This document shows positions 39,268-49,059 of a stretch of DNA of 64,000 nt, one piece after another (positions within the stretch are counted from its first letter, which is position 1; each line of letters opens with the position of its first letter). Source of the DNA: Allopusillimonas ginsengisoli (GTDB lineage: Bacteria > Pseudomonadota > Gammaproteobacteria > Burkholderiales > Burkholderiaceae_B). The stretch is from the NCBI GenBank assembly GCA_005239165.1, contig RAPG01000006.1, positions 124,001 to 188,000 of the forward strand, written 5' to 3'. A program made the position numbers and the translations under genes. The notes beneath the pieces are model-generated. The model was not told the DNA's origin, searched no databases, and saw only the letters and a program-made list of their open reading frames with translations.

Positions 39268-39613
39268 ACAAACCCTCCCAGTCCAGATATGGCCATCGCG
39301 AAACGCAGATGTGGTAAACGCCAGGTTGATCGAACTCCAGCTCGGCGTGATCACTGCCGCATTCATACACCTGGCCGTTAATCATTATCAGCGTGTCAAA
39401 TGGCAAGCCTGTGAGCTTGTTTCCCTGCAGCTTTACGCTTTCCATGGCCGGTCGCTTCTCGACCTTACCTCCGACCAAATAATGATCTTGTCCGTACGCG
39501 CCTTCAACATAGCGCAGTCCAGTTGCTCGAACTGTAGGAAGGACGACAATATTTAAGTCGCCCTCTAACGTCTGTACGGGCCTGCCTGCCTCGTCAAACA
39601 GTGTTACTAGCAT
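39248..39613 (-). CDS. Phage protein following the tip gene, unknown function
   Basis: A 121-residue protein ten bases after the J gene. It is beta-rich with MLVTLFDEAGRPVQTLEGDLNIV at the start and ELEFDQPGVYHICVSRWPYLDWEG near the end; I know no named family. Position after J suggests a tail-tip or fibre accessory protein. Its end overlaps the next gene by 20 bases. Confidence 0.7.
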   Translation of the reverse strand: MLVTLFDEAGRPVQTLEGDLNIVVLPTVRATGLRYVEGAYGQDHYLVGGKVEKRPAMESVKLQGNKLTGLPFDTLIMINGQVYECGSDHAELEFDQPGVYHICVSRWPYLDWEGLYENQAL

Positions 39614-39623
39614 GCTCCTTGCC

Positions 39624-42600
39624 TCACTTCATTGCAGCCATAACCACTACCCCGTATTCAGGCAGGTCTCCCCGGTAAGCTATGATAGGCAAATCAAGGG
39701 ACTGACGCAGGATGATTGTGTGAGTGCCAGCTCCTACGGTTCTACTAAGCGTAGTAGTTGCACCAAACATCATCCCCCTGCCTCCCTGCACGTTATTACC
39801 TATCTGGATGTCTTTAATTTTCGTTCCATTTAAGAGTATTGCCGCCGTGTAGGGGTAATCCAATTGAGATCCCGTCGTCGCCAGAATTGTCACTTTCGCC
39901 GCTGCCGGAAGTGAAATGGTGACAGACAAGTCTCTGCTGTAAGTACGAGGTTGCTTTGTGATTGGCCCAGCATCTGCAGCCGCGTGAACAGAGACGGCGT
40001 TGTCTGCGATTTTCAGGGTGTTCACAGCCAAGTTGTCGATATTGGCAGTGCGTACCGCCAATGCCTTAATGTTGGCGTAATCGACATAGCCCGTCTTGAT
40101 TTGAGCCATCTTCGCGGCCAGATTGGCCGTCTCGATCTTATTGGCATCCAGGCTCTTTATGTTAGAGCTCTCGACCCACTGCTCACCGATAAAAGCCTTG
40201 CTAAGAAATGTCTGACCGCCCTGAACTACGAACGGCGTCGTCACTTTCCCACTGCTCACGTCGAGCAGCGCAAACCTACCAGCCGTGAAGTAAACACTGG
40301 ACTGCACAGGCACGCCCGGCTGCGAATAGGAGCCCAAGGCCATTCCTGCGACGACGATCTTCCCATCCCTGGTGGCTTCGGCGCGGATCGCGTAGGTGGC
40401 CTTCAATCCTCCATCAATCGTCGCTACTGTCTCGGTAGTCTTCCGAACAGTCGCGGATACCTCGTTGACCGCAGCAGTTTGTGAGTCGATCCGTCTGGCC
40501 AGTGAACCGTCGGCATCGGCTCGCGTTTTAGCCTCAGTGTCAATTGCAGCGGTGTTCTTCCCGATGGCTGCTGCATTCGTCTCGACGCGCGTGGTCAATG
40601 CCCTGACAGCATCAGCTCTGGTCGTCGCTTCAGCCTTGATCGCTGCCGCGTTCTTGCCTACAGCGGCGGTGTTTGTGTCTACCCGCTTGGCCAACGACGA
40701 GACGGCATTTTGCCGTTCGGTGGTTTCCTTGGTAATCGCAGCACCTCTGGCTGTAGCCTCGGCAGTCAAGGCTCGACTACGCGCTGCCGACTCATCGGCA
40801 ATACTTTTATCAAAGCCAGCAAGACGCGCGACGAGGCGTTGCGCAAGCTGATCCTCACCGAGCAATCCATTGAAATACTCAAGATACCTTGACGCATCCG
40901 CACTGGACTGCCCCATGACCCCGTCGCCACTCGGATACCATGCCCCCGGGGTACCATTTTTGTCGACCAATCGCGCCCAAAAGTACAGGCGAGCGCCTGC
41001 TGCAAGGTTCATGAGGGTGTGCTGGTTGGTCGGATAGCCGAACGAGCCTAAGTCGATGGACTCGTCGAACGCCGGGGTCTGGCTGTACCGCAGCTCCGTG
41101 CGCTCGATGATGTTGGGCGTAGACGGAAATTCCCATGCGAGACGGATCCCGAACACAATGCCATCGGCTTTCAACTTCGCCACCACGGGCGGTGCGCCTA
41201 CTATGCCATCTATCTCAGTGAGCGCCGAGTATGACCACAGAGATGGCACATCCAGCGCATTGATGGCACGCACCCTTGCGATGTAGCCGCCCGAGTAGAC
41301 ATCTCGCACTTCCACCAATCTGGTGCCCGTACGAGGCACAGTTACCCAGTCGCCGTTATCACGTCGCCACTGAACATCGTAGAAGACGGCATGATCTGGC
41401 GCGTCCCATGAAATCTCAATCGAGTGACGCGTTGTGCCTTGGTGGAAGATATGATGCGCAGTCACCAGCACATTGCCCGGCGCGATCTGAGCTCGCGGAG
41501 GCACAACAGATACCGGCAATGGATCGAGCCTTACGCCAGTATCGATGGCCTCAAACTTGCCCGGATGGTGCGCGACCGCAGCCACATCAAAGACAATACC
41601 TTCGCGCTCTTTGATCGAGATAACCCGTGCATGCTGCGCAACCAGATCATCAGACTCAATCGCCCACACAGCCCCTGCCACCGGAATCGGTGAGAACGTA
41701 CGCGAGACGGTGACTACCCTTCCCTCAGCCGCCGAGACTGTACGTGTTTGCGACTTGCCCGTCGGAAGGTTGGCCGTCAGCTTGTCGCCAACCTTTGCAA
41801 CCGTGTCACGATCAAGTGTGATCCGGCGGCCTTCCACCCGCGCAATACGCCCGCCCATACTCCGTCCAGCGCGGTTTTCGTCTGCGATCTTAATAATTCT
41901 GCCCGGCTGCGGAATAACACCATCCAGCCCCACCGAGAACGCAGTACCACCTGTTTCCATTCGGGAGGTGTACAGGAGGTAAAGGCCAACGCGCTGGGCC
42001 TGACCTCGCGACGTGCAGCCAATTGCTTTGATCTCGGCTTTGCGGATGCCATAGCGCCGGATCCCATCGTCGTCGTTGACGACCTCGACCTTGGACCGAT
42101 AAAAGTCACTCGGATCATTCCACGACACCAAGGCAACAGTCTTGCGGGTCGTAATATCGGCACCGGTGTACTCAAAGCGCCTATTGACGACGTTCGCGTT
42201 CGTGTAGGTGTACACCGGATCGCTGGGCATATCGGCCACGGCAACAACCTGACCATTGGCCCAGTAGGCCATGCCGCGAAACACGCTGGTCAGGTCGTTA
42301 AGCACCCGCAACGCATCGGCCTTGCTCTGTATGTACGTGTTGCACACAAACCGAGGCTCTTGCCCGCCCTGCCCATCTGACACCAACTGATCACAGTACA
42401 CGCCGATCTGATAGAGCGCGTAACGGTCGATCATGGACGCATCTACGCGATTGCTCAGCCCATACAGCTTGTTCAACAGGATGTCGTAGTACACCCAAGC
42501 TGGATTGTTCGACCACGCACGCTTGAATGTGCCGTCCCAAACACCCGAGTACGTGCGCGCAATAGGGTCGTAGTTGCTCGGCACGCGGACGATCTGACCG

Positions 42601-43394
42601 CGCCAGCGGTAGGCGCGGGTAGGAATGGCGCGAAACTGCTCGGCGTCAACTTTAAGCCACAGCAAGGCCGTCATCGGAAAGCGAAACTTGCCGTCGATGA
42701 CCTCGGCATACGACTGGATGACGGTTTTATCCTGAATCGCGGTACTAGTGGCCTCGGGTGTGATGCGGCGTACGCGCACGCGCCAGCCGCTGGTGGACGC
42801 TGGCAAGTCGATGCGATGTGTGCGGGTGTAGCCGTTCACGGTCTTGCCATCCGCAGCACTGCGGACAACCTCGGCAAACGTGCCACCAGCAACGGCCAGG
42901 TCAATGGCGTACTCGACCTTAAAGCCCACCCGGTCGCCTGCCTTCTTGCCCTTTTCCACCATCCGCATCAACTGTGGCCAGTGCAGGCTCACCCGAACAG
43001 CGGACAGGTCTGGATTAGTGATCTGCTGCACCCACGGCGTAGTGGTTTTGACCTCCACGCCAACAGACTTCACGCTCGACGAGGCGGGAAAGCCGGGAAT
43101 GTGCTCCTGATCCTGCGTGCCATAGCGAACTTCCACCTGCACATCACGAAAGTTAAGGCTGCCGTCCTCGTTCTGAACGGGTGTGCCGTCCAGATAGATG
43201 TCCCGAAAAGGTGCATCGCGGTGCACGGGGCCGTAGGCTTCACCGTTGCAAATAACGTCCAGTAGCGAGGCGTACGAGGTGTTGTGCAGGGAATCTGGCT
43301 GCTCGACGGGCGAGCGTGCACCTCCGCGCCCCTTCTTGCCGCCAGAACCGAGAATACGCAAGCCGCCACGGCGCTCCAAGACTACAGCGCTCAT
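39624..43394 (-). CDS. J: Tail tip/host specificity protein J
   Basis: A 1256-residue central tail-tip protein that determines adsorption. The N-terminal half is the conserved J core (LGSGGKKGRGGARSPVEQPDSLHNTSYASLLDVICNGE at the start; YDILLNKLYGLSNRVDASMIDRYALYQIGVYC further in); fibronectin-like segments follow; residues ~870-1000 hold about three ~32-residue coiled-coil repeats of the AEATTRADAVRALTTRVETN type; the C-terminal ~250 residues end in a variable tip. The start overlaps the I gene stop (ATGA). Confidence 0.92.
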   Translation of the reverse strand: MSAVVLERRGGLRILGSGGKKGRGGARSPVEQPDSLHNTSYASLLDVICNGEAYGPVHRDAPFRDIYLDGTPVQNEDGSLNFRDVQVEVRYGTQDQEHIPGFPASSSVKSVGVEVKTTTPWVQQITNPDLSAVRVSLHWPQLMRMVEKGKKAGDRVGFKVEYAIDLAVAGGTFAEVVRSAADGKTVNGYTRTHRIDLPASTSGWRVRVRRITPEATSTAIQDKTVIQSYAEVIDGKFRFPMTALLWLKVDAEQFRAIPTRAYRWRGQIVRVPSNYDPIARTYSGVWDGTFKRAWSNNPAWVYYDILLNKLYGLSNRVDASMIDRYALYQIGVYCDQLVSDGQGGQEPRFVCNTYIQSKADALRVLNDLTSVFRGMAYWANGQVVAVADMPSDPVYTYTNANVVNRRFEYTGADITTRKTVALVSWNDPSDFYRSKVEVVNDDDGIRRYGIRKAEIKAIGCTSRGQAQRVGLYLLYTSRMETGGTAFSVGLDGVIPQPGRIIKIADENRAGRSMGGRIARVEGRRITLDRDTVAKVGDKLTANLPTGKSQTRTVSAAEGRVVTVSRTFSPIPVAGAVWAIESDDLVAQHARVISIKEREGIVFDVAAVAHHPGKFEAIDTGVRLDPLPVSVVPPRAQIAPGNVLVTAHHIFHQGTTRHSIEISWDAPDHAVFYDVQWRRDNGDWVTVPRTGTRLVEVRDVYSGGYIARVRAINALDVPSLWSYSALTEIDGIVGAPPVVAKLKADGIVFGIRLAWEFPSTPNIIERTELRYSQTPAFDESIDLGSFGYPTNQHTLMNLAAGARLYFWARLVDKNGTPGAWYPSGDGVMGQSSADASRYLEYFNGLLGEDQLAQRLVARLAGFDKSIADESAARSRALTAEATARGAAITKETTERQNAVSSLAKRVDTNTAAVGKNAAAIKAEATTRADAVRALTTRVETNAAAIGKNTAAIDTEAKTRADADGSLARRIDSQTAAVNEVSATVRKTTETVATIDGGLKATYAIRAEATRDGKIVVAGMALGSYSQPGVPVQSSVYFTAGRFALLDVSSGKVTTPFVVQGGQTFLSKAFIGEQWVESSNIKSLDANKIETANLAAKMAQIKTGYVDYANIKALAVRTANIDNLAVNTLKIADNAVSVHAAADAGPITKQPRTYSRDLSVTISLPAAAKVTILATTGSQLDYPYTAAILLNGTKIKDIQIGNNVQGGRGMMFGATTTLSRTVGAGTHTIILRQSLDLPIIAYRGDLPEYGVVVMAAMK
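40480..40790. repeat. ~96-bp imperfect repeats in the J gene
   Basis: On the minus strand the J gene holds about three imperfect repeats, each coding for ~32 residues with the pattern TTR-DAVRAL-TRV-TNAAAIGKN-AAI. They encode a heptad-like coiled coil and could vary in copy number. Confidence 0.6.
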
Positions 43395-44050
43395 TGAATA
43401 TCCTCTGAATAGATGTCCCCCGACACCATGACCGAACCCACAATGGCCTCGCCATAAAGAATGGGCACCGGGTTGCCTTGGGCAGTGACATTGACTGGCC
43501 CGTTAAAGTTGTACGAAGCGCCGTTATCGGGCGACTCCACGCCGGTTAAGCCTTGCGGTTGCTTGACCAGAAGCTGCGCAACACCACCTAGCGCCATAGC
43601 CCAGCCAAGCATGGGCGCGTACGTGGCAATAGCTGCCGTCAGACCCATCGCGCCTGCGTTAAATGCGGCGGCTGCCATATAGGGGGCAGCGATAATCAGT
43701 GCAGCGCCCAGGATGATCTGGAACATGCCGCCGCGCCCCGATCCAAGAATCATGGGTGCAATGCGGATATCGTCATCACCCACCGGGTACTGGAGGCCAC
43801 CCTCTCCAATGTTCTCTTTACCAATGAAGCAGGCGTAGCCCAATCCCTTGTCTTTGCTCTCATAGAGAAACTGCTGAAAGCCCGGCACCATCTGGCACAG
43901 CGCACCCACGGCTTCGGCTGTGTTGTTGCAAACGAACCGGTGGATCCGGCCAAATCGGGCACCAAGCTTGCCGTACAGTCGAATCGTTCGGGTTCGTTCA
44001 GGCGTAAAAAAACCCGCCGAAGCGGGTGCATGCATGGTTGTCGCGGTCAC
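43391..44050 (-). CDS. I: Tail assembly protein I
   Basis: A 219-residue protein of the lambda tail assembly I family. TIRLYGKLGARFGRIHRF is the family start; the middle holds a hydrophobic, Ala/Gly-rich part (MFQIILGAALIIAAPYMAAAAF), and NPVPILYGEAIVGSVMVSGDI is the conserved end. In front of the family start, codons 6-18 are read from a terminator hairpin (44006-44027), so either initiation is downstream or a hairpin was inserted in frame. Confidence 0.85.
   Translation of the reverse strand: MTATTMHAPASAGFFTPERTRTIRLYGKLGARFGRIHRFVCNNTAEAVGALCQMVPGFQQFLYESKDKGLGYACFIGKENIGEGGLQYPVGDDDIRIAPMILGSGRGGMFQIILGAALIIAAPYMAAAAFNAGAMGLTAAIATYAPMLGWAMALGGVAQLLVKQPQGLTGVESPDNGASYNFNGPVNVTAQGNPVPILYGEAIVGSVMVSGDIYSEDIQ
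44006..44027 (-). terminator. Terminator hairpin inside the start of gene I
   Basis: Stem ACCCGC-TTCG-GCGGGT followed by seven Ts on the minus strand, a very strong tetraloop hairpin. It lies within the first codons of gene I and just after the K gene end. Confidence 0.8.
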
Positions 44051-44817
44051 TTGACGTACCTCACAATCATTCTGGTTGTATCCCGCCAGTAGCCGCCGTA
44101 AATTACCCTCTCAGACAAGCGCGGCATGGCGTGGTGCAGCATGGCATTGGGTACCGGATGCAGGCCGGGCTGGGATTTCAACTCGGTCTCGCCCAGATAG
44201 ACACCACCGTGATTTGTGCGATCACTGCGGTACTGCATCAGGATCACGTCCCCGTAGCGAGGGCCATCGTTCACTTGCACAAAGCCTGCTCGCTCGAAAT
44301 TATCCAGATAGAGCTCGCCCATGTCCGGGTTGTTCCACCAGTCATCAGGACGCTCAAAGTCCATCAGCTCGATACTCAGCTCTCGCTGGTAAAAGTCGCG
44401 AATCAAGCCATAGCAGTCGAGGCTGCCGTGATAGAACGTTCTGCCCACCAGTGGTGCTTGGTACCCTGAAGGCTCAAAGCTGTGCCAGCCAAGCACAACA
44501 GGGACTTCAGCCCCAGCCTCTTTGGCCACCGCGACGATATGCCAGGGCAAACCCGTCGCTTCGCACGAAACAAGGTCGGCTTCGCTCGGCATGGGGTCAC
44601 GGTCGATATGCGAGTGCACTACCGCAAGCACCTGACCCTGATCCTCTGCTGCCGCGTAATCGTCTGCCGGTAACTGAAAGTCCTGTCCATGCTCAGCCAT
44701 GTTCCTGCACGCCACATAGCGCTGCTTATCCCCTTCTGCCACGATCAGGCCGCAGGCCTCGCGCGGATAATCAGCCAATGCGTGGCGCTCAATGGTGCGC
44801 TTAATATGTGCTCGCAT
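44047..44817 (-). CDS. K: Tail tip assembly protein K (JAB + NlpC/P60)
   Basis: A 256-residue protein with an N-terminal JAB/MPN metalloprotease-like domain (ACGLIV, VVHSHIDRDPMPSEAD) and a C-terminal NlpC/P60 peptidase domain (Cys in GSLDCYGLIRDFYQRE, His in NHGGVYLG). It is the lambda K type that helps build the tail tip and can act on cell wall. Start at MRAHIKRTIERHAL, whose ATG overlaps the L stop; the upstream extension inside L is not used. Confidence 0.9.
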   Translation of the reverse strand: MRAHIKRTIERHALADYPREACGLIVAEGDKQRYVACRNMAEHGQDFQLPADDYAAAEDQGQVLAVVHSHIDRDPMPSEADLVSCEATGLPWHIVAVAKEAGAEVPVVLGWHSFEPSGYQAPLVGRTFYHGSLDCYGLIRDFYQRELSIELMDFERPDDWWNNPDMGELYLDNFERAGFVQVNDGPRYGDVILMQYRSDRTNHGGVYLGETELKSQPGLHPVPNAMLHHAMPRLSERVIYGGYWRDTTRMIVRYVK

Positions 44818-45548
44818 TATCGAAGTCTGTCCGATGAAGGAAAGCCACCGTAGGGCAATGGCTGCCATTGGCCGTGCCGCAGCTTGCAGTCTGAAACGCG
44901 ACCGCCGCACTTGTCCTGCGATGGATCCTTTACTGGGTTGCCGTCTTTGTCGAACATCGCCTTGCCTGCATAACTGCAGTACGCGCCACGGTAGCCACCT
45001 TCAGGCCCATCCATAAGGAGCCACCAACACATGCCGGCGATTACATCGCGGCTGGGCAACTGCACGCCATCAAACTGCAGCGGCGAAGCCAGCACGAATG
45101 TGACTGCCTCGGGCGTCTCAGTCTTTTTTTGGCTGATGATCCATTTCTCGTCCGGCAAATGCTCATTTGGATTAGCCGACGGGTTGCCGTCCGGGAAATT
45201 CACGGCATCCAGATACTTCTTGAACGTGCGCCGACGCGTGACCTTAGCGCCGACCAGGTCATCCAGCGCAAGGCAAAGGGCCGACACCACGCCGGTGACC
45301 TTGTTGCCATTTTCGTCCTGGCCAATGTTTCCCACCGTCATCTCTGGCAGCGGCTGCTGGCCGTCACCCGTGCGCTCGAAGTTGCGGGCCTCAACGGCCC
45401 ACGGCTGGTATTTATGCCCCTGCCACGTAATGATGCCGTCCTTGTGGCCGTGATAGCGCTCTATTGCCCCATTGATACCTGTACAGTCAATCTCATACAG
45501 GGTGATCAGATTGCCGGGGGTCAAGCTCTGGATATCTGTATTGATCAT
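44817..45548 (-). CDS. L: Minor tail protein L
   Basis: A 243-residue tip protein of the lambda L family. The start MINTDIQSLTPGNLITLYEIDCTGING and the four C-terminal cysteines (MCWWLL, YCSYAG, KCGGRVSDCKL) that bind an iron-sulfur cluster in the lambda protein are present. It overlaps M by an ATGA. Confidence 0.9.
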   Translation of the reverse strand: MINTDIQSLTPGNLITLYEIDCTGINGAIERYHGHKDGIITWQGHKYQPWAVEARNFERTGDGQQPLPEMTVGNIGQDENGNKVTGVVSALCLALDDLVGAKVTRRRTFKKYLDAVNFPDGNPSANPNEHLPDEKWIISQKKTETPEAVTFVLASPLQFDGVQLPSRDVIAGMCWWLLMDGPEGGYRGAYCSYAGKAMFDKDGNPVKDPSQDKCGGRVSDCKLRHGQWQPLPYGGFPSSDRLR

Positions 45549-45877
45549 GCAAAGACCTGCTGGAACGTCGCTGTCAGAACGTAATAGTCAGTGCCGCGCT
45601 CAGTCAACGAAAAGCCCTTGACCTCAAACAGTGCCTTTTTGCTCAGCGGAGGCGTCCACTCAAAAGGCTTGCAGCCTTCGTGCTCGTCCAGAAACTGAAC
45701 GATAGGAAGGATCTTTTCAGAATGGCCTTTGAATGTGAGTGGCCATGACTGGGTGCGGTTGTTGATACCGTCGCCCACAGACTGCTTATAGCCGTCGCCA
45801 AACTGTGCTTCGAGCACGCTATAGGTCACCTCGCCCTTAGCACCAATAGAAGCCGGCCATGTAAATACCTTTGCCAT
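45545..45877 (-). CDS. M: Minor tail protein M
   Basis: A 110-residue protein of the phage minor tail M family: MAKVFTWPASIGAKGEVTYSVLEAQFGDGYKQSVGDGINN and a C-terminal YYVLTATFQQVF. The start is set at this MAKVF because a GGGGAAG ribosome site lies six bases upstream; it follows the tape measure stop by two bases. Confidence 0.9.
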   Translation of the reverse strand: MAKVFTWPASIGAKGEVTYSVLEAQFGDGYKQSVGDGINNRTQSWPLTFKGHSEKILPIVQFLDEHEGCKPFEWTPPLSKKALFEVKGFSLTERGTDYYVLTATFQQVFA

Positions 45878-45879
45878 TT

Positions 45880-48800
45880 TTATCTTCCCCTCGCCCACGC
45901 AGTACCGCCCTGCCGATACGAGTGAATTTCCAGTTCCTTAAATCGAGCATCAACAAATCGGGCTATCTCTGCTCCGAAGTGCTCCAGCCCTGTCGGAGCC
46001 TCAGACTTTATGCCTGACTCAGAGAAGTAGATATTGACGATAGGGGCACTCGATGCTTGCTGTGCTGCACTCCCCGCGCTGGCACTTCCAGCCAGCGGTG
46101 TCACATGTCCACTCTGGGCACCCATCATCAAAAACTGCCGCTTCCCGATCTTGAGAAGTTCAGGAATACCTTCTTCGTTGACCTCGTACATGCGCCCGGC
46201 CGAAACCGGCCCGCCTTTTGCGCGTCCACCACCAAATAGCGAACTCGCTGCGGCGGCTATGAAGCCTCCCGCACCGCCGCCTATGCTGCTAAACAGCGTA
46301 GACGCTGCAGCACGGATTTCCATCTGTATAAGCATGGAAAGGAAGCTGCGAAGCACGTCCTTGAAATTTGCTTCCATCCCCATTACCCAGTTCGATGCCT
46401 CATTCGTAAGACCGTCATAAAGCCCGGTAAACGCGGCCTCAGCCTGCCCGGCAACGTTCCGTGCCCGGTCAACATAGTTATCCCAGGAACGTGATGCACC
46501 GGTCACCCAGTTTTGCTCGACGATCTGGCGACGGGCAGCGGTCTCGCGTAGGATAGCGATCTTCTGTTCTTCGGCGCTGCGCAAAGATTCCATGCGGCGC
46601 TTGTGCGCCTCATCGCTGATGCGGGTTGACTCAGATTCCTGCGCCTGATCCAGCTCGCGGCGGCGTCGGGCGAACTCTTCGCGGATCTGGTATTCCTGTT
46701 CAAGCTCCTGCCGGCGACGATCTCCCATACCAAGGCCGGAGACCGTTAAGTCTTGCTGCGCACGGAAAATGTCGAGTTCATTCTGAAGATGCAGCTGCTC
46801 TCGTGTCGCCGCATTCAGTTGTTCTGCAGCCTGCTCTGCCTTATTGAAGGCTTGGACCTTATCGAACAACGCAAGCGCCTCTTGCCTCTGTGCAGCGGTA
46901 CCCTTAGCGGTCTCGATCCGGTACCGGGCAGCCTGTTCTTCGGTCATACCCAACACCGATGCCTGCTCACGTAACGACCTCAAGAGGCCGTCGATTTCCT
47001 TGGCTTGATTTCCTGCTGCTGCAGCCGCCCTGCGTCTGGCTTCTTCTGCCTTCTCGCTGGCGTCCAGTTCATCGATCTTGGCAAGGAGCCGCTGTTTTTC
47101 AAGCGGAACAAGCTTTGCCAGCTCGCCATGCTCCAGGTCATAACGCAACTGGGCTGCCTGGCCGGATTTGCCCATCAAGGCAATCTGCCGATTAATTTGG
47201 GCTTCTAGCCTTACAAACTCGTCCGAAAGCTGACTGGTTAGACCCTCTCCGATACCTGCAGTCGGCAGCGGAGTGCCCATAAGACTGCGAAGAGCAGCGA
47301 CTTTATCGGCCAGGTCTTGAACCGCAGCGGCGCTCTCGCCAGCTTTGATCGCAGCACGCAGCAGTTCGTCCGCAAGTTTCTTCGGTAGAACCTTGGAGAT
47401 GTCCTGCACCGCACGCACCAGGGCATTTGATTTCTCCTCAGCGGTCATCGAAGACTTGCTGATATCGTCGATATTCTGCCGTAGCTGTTCAAAAGCTCGG
47501 TTAACTTGACCGGTCAGGTCAATTTGGACGCTCAACCATTGGTTTACGTCTATCAGATTACGAAGGGCAGCCGTAGCGTCTTTCGCTTGTTTTGCTGCCT
47601 CCCCAAGTTTCTCTTGAGCGTCCAACAGCATCCCGGCACGCTTGGCTTCATTGGCCGCAACAAATGCCTTGGAAAGCGCGTCCACTGACTGGGCGAGATC
47701 TGTCGTAAGAGTCTTCGCTTTGCTCGCATTGCTTCCAAAGGTCAGAAGCGCCGTTGCTGCAATGCCTGCAGTAACGGCCAGTCCAACCGGCCCTCCGAAT
47801 ACGCCCAGAAGAAGACTGCCCGCCCTTGCTGCCGTAATCTGCACTGCGGCCAATCGCTGGGTAGCCGCTGCCCACGCAGCGGTGTCTGCCGTGAGCTGGG
47901 CAGTGGACGCCGACAGACCTAGATTAGCGCGGGTGCTCGCCAGCACTGCAGCAGTGCGTTGCGCTTCAGCCTTGGCAGATCTAATCGTGGCAACAGTATT
48001 GGCCAAAGTTGCCACTGTGGACCCGGCAGTCCTGGCCGCATAAATTGTGAAGGCTGCCGCAACAGTGCCGCCCACCACCTTGGCGATTACATCAAAATTC
48101 CCTGCGAGCTTTTCCAGGCCGCTGGACAGCAGCTCCACGGCGGGCAAGGACGCAATCGCAGCTTCTTGTTTAACGCCTTGGATCTGAGCCCGTATCCGTT
48201 CAAAAGCACTGTTCAACTCTTCGATCCGGCCAGCATCAACCTTGTTGATAGTCACACCCAGACGCCGAGCCTCTGCCTCCATTTCCTTGATGGCACCAGA
48301 TCCCTTCTGCAACATGGTGACCAGAGGCATACCTTCGGTATCAAACAAGGCCATGGTTGCGCGAAGACGGTCCGCTTGGGCTGGCATGCTCGCAATAGCG
48401 TCGGCAATCGTGCGAAACTGCGTACCTGCATCCATCCGTGCAAGCTCTCGTGCTTCCAACTTCAGACGCTTCAGTGCGTCCGCAGCTGGACCGCCACCAT
48501 CGGCAGCCTCACCGATGCGCCTCGTCATCCGACGCAATGCCATGTCAAAGCGGCCTTCGGCCATGCCTGCCATATCTGCTGCGGCGTAGCGCAAGGCCCC
48601 CAGATCTTCAATCGCGATACCGATTTGCTCGGACATCTTGTTCAGGGCCTCTACGTCCGTCGCTACAGACTTGAACATTGAAACCAAGCCACCTACAGAC
48701 AGGCCCAAACCAAGCCCTTTAATGGCGGTACCAAGTCCCTGCCATGAAACGGTTGCGCGCTTGGCCTCTTCAGATGACCTGCCCGCTGCTCTGCCGGCTT

Positions 48801-48948
48801 CGTTTAGATCACGGGCGACTTTGGGCGCTGTCGCTGACACTCGAAGCCCTGCCTTATCGAGCGCAGCCAGCGCCTTTTCGAGGTCAACAGCCTGTTGCTC
48901 TGCGCTTTTGGACTCGATGACGATGGATAAGCGAGACTCTTGTGTCAT
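45880..48948 (-). CDS. Tail tape measure protein
   Basis: A 1022-residue, mostly helical protein that sets tail length. It begins with a coiled coil (SIVIESKSAEQQAVDLEKALAALDKAGL), has a hydrophobic, Ala-rich middle (~residues 270-400), long helical stretches to ~residue 880, and the tape-measure C-terminal region with SIGGGAGGFIAAAASSLFGG and VNEEGIPELLKIG (pfam lambda-tail tape C-terminal type). Length would fit a tail of about 150 nm. Two terminators lie just before it. Confidence 0.92.
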   Translation of the reverse strand: MTQESRLSIVIESKSAEQQAVDLEKALAALDKAGLRVSATAPKVARDLNEAGRAAGRSSEEAKRATVSWQGLGTAIKGLGLGLSVGGLVSMFKSVATDVEALNKMSEQIGIAIEDLGALRYAAADMAGMAEGRFDMALRRMTRRIGEAADGGGPAADALKRLKLEARELARMDAGTQFRTIADAIASMPAQADRLRATMALFDTEGMPLVTMLQKGSGAIKEMEAEARRLGVTINKVDAGRIEELNSAFERIRAQIQGVKQEAAIASLPAVELLSSGLEKLAGNFDVIAKVVGGTVAAAFTIYAARTAGSTVATLANTVATIRSAKAEAQRTAAVLASTRANLGLSASTAQLTADTAAWAAATQRLAAVQITAARAGSLLLGVFGGPVGLAVTAGIAATALLTFGSNASKAKTLTTDLAQSVDALSKAFVAANEAKRAGMLLDAQEKLGEAAKQAKDATAALRNLIDVNQWLSVQIDLTGQVNRAFEQLRQNIDDISKSSMTAEEKSNALVRAVQDISKVLPKKLADELLRAAIKAGESAAAVQDLADKVAALRSLMGTPLPTAGIGEGLTSQLSDEFVRLEAQINRQIALMGKSGQAAQLRYDLEHGELAKLVPLEKQRLLAKIDELDASEKAEEARRRAAAAAGNQAKEIDGLLRSLREQASVLGMTEEQAARYRIETAKGTAAQRQEALALFDKVQAFNKAEQAAEQLNAATREQLHLQNELDIFRAQQDLTVSGLGMGDRRRQELEQEYQIREEFARRRRELDQAQESESTRISDEAHKRRMESLRSAEEQKIAILRETAARRQIVEQNWVTGASRSWDNYVDRARNVAGQAEAAFTGLYDGLTNEASNWVMGMEANFKDVLRSFLSMLIQMEIRAAASTLFSSIGGGAGGFIAAAASSLFGGGRAKGGPVSAGRMYEVNEEGIPELLKIGKRQFLMMGAQSGHVTPLAGSASAGSAAQQASSAPIVNIYFSESGIKSEAPTGLEHFGAEIARFVDARFKELEIHSYRQGGTAWARGR

Positions 48949-48961
48949 GACGACTGAACAT

Positions 48962-49020
48962 AAAAAAGCCCTGCAGAAGCAGAGCCGGAAATGAAAAAAG
49001 CCCCACGACTAGGTGGGGCT
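48962..49020 (-). terminator. Tandem terminators between doc and tape measure
   Basis: Two hairpins in a row: AGCCCCAC-CTAGTC-style stem with GTGGGGCT then T6 (48994-49020), and GCTCTGC-TTCT-GCAGGGC then T6 (48962-48985), all read on the minus strand. They follow the Doc toxin gene and precede the tape measure gene by about 15 bases. Confidence 0.85.
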
Positions 49021-49059
49021 GGAAAGCAGTTTTGTAAAAGTCGAAGGATGAACCTGAGC

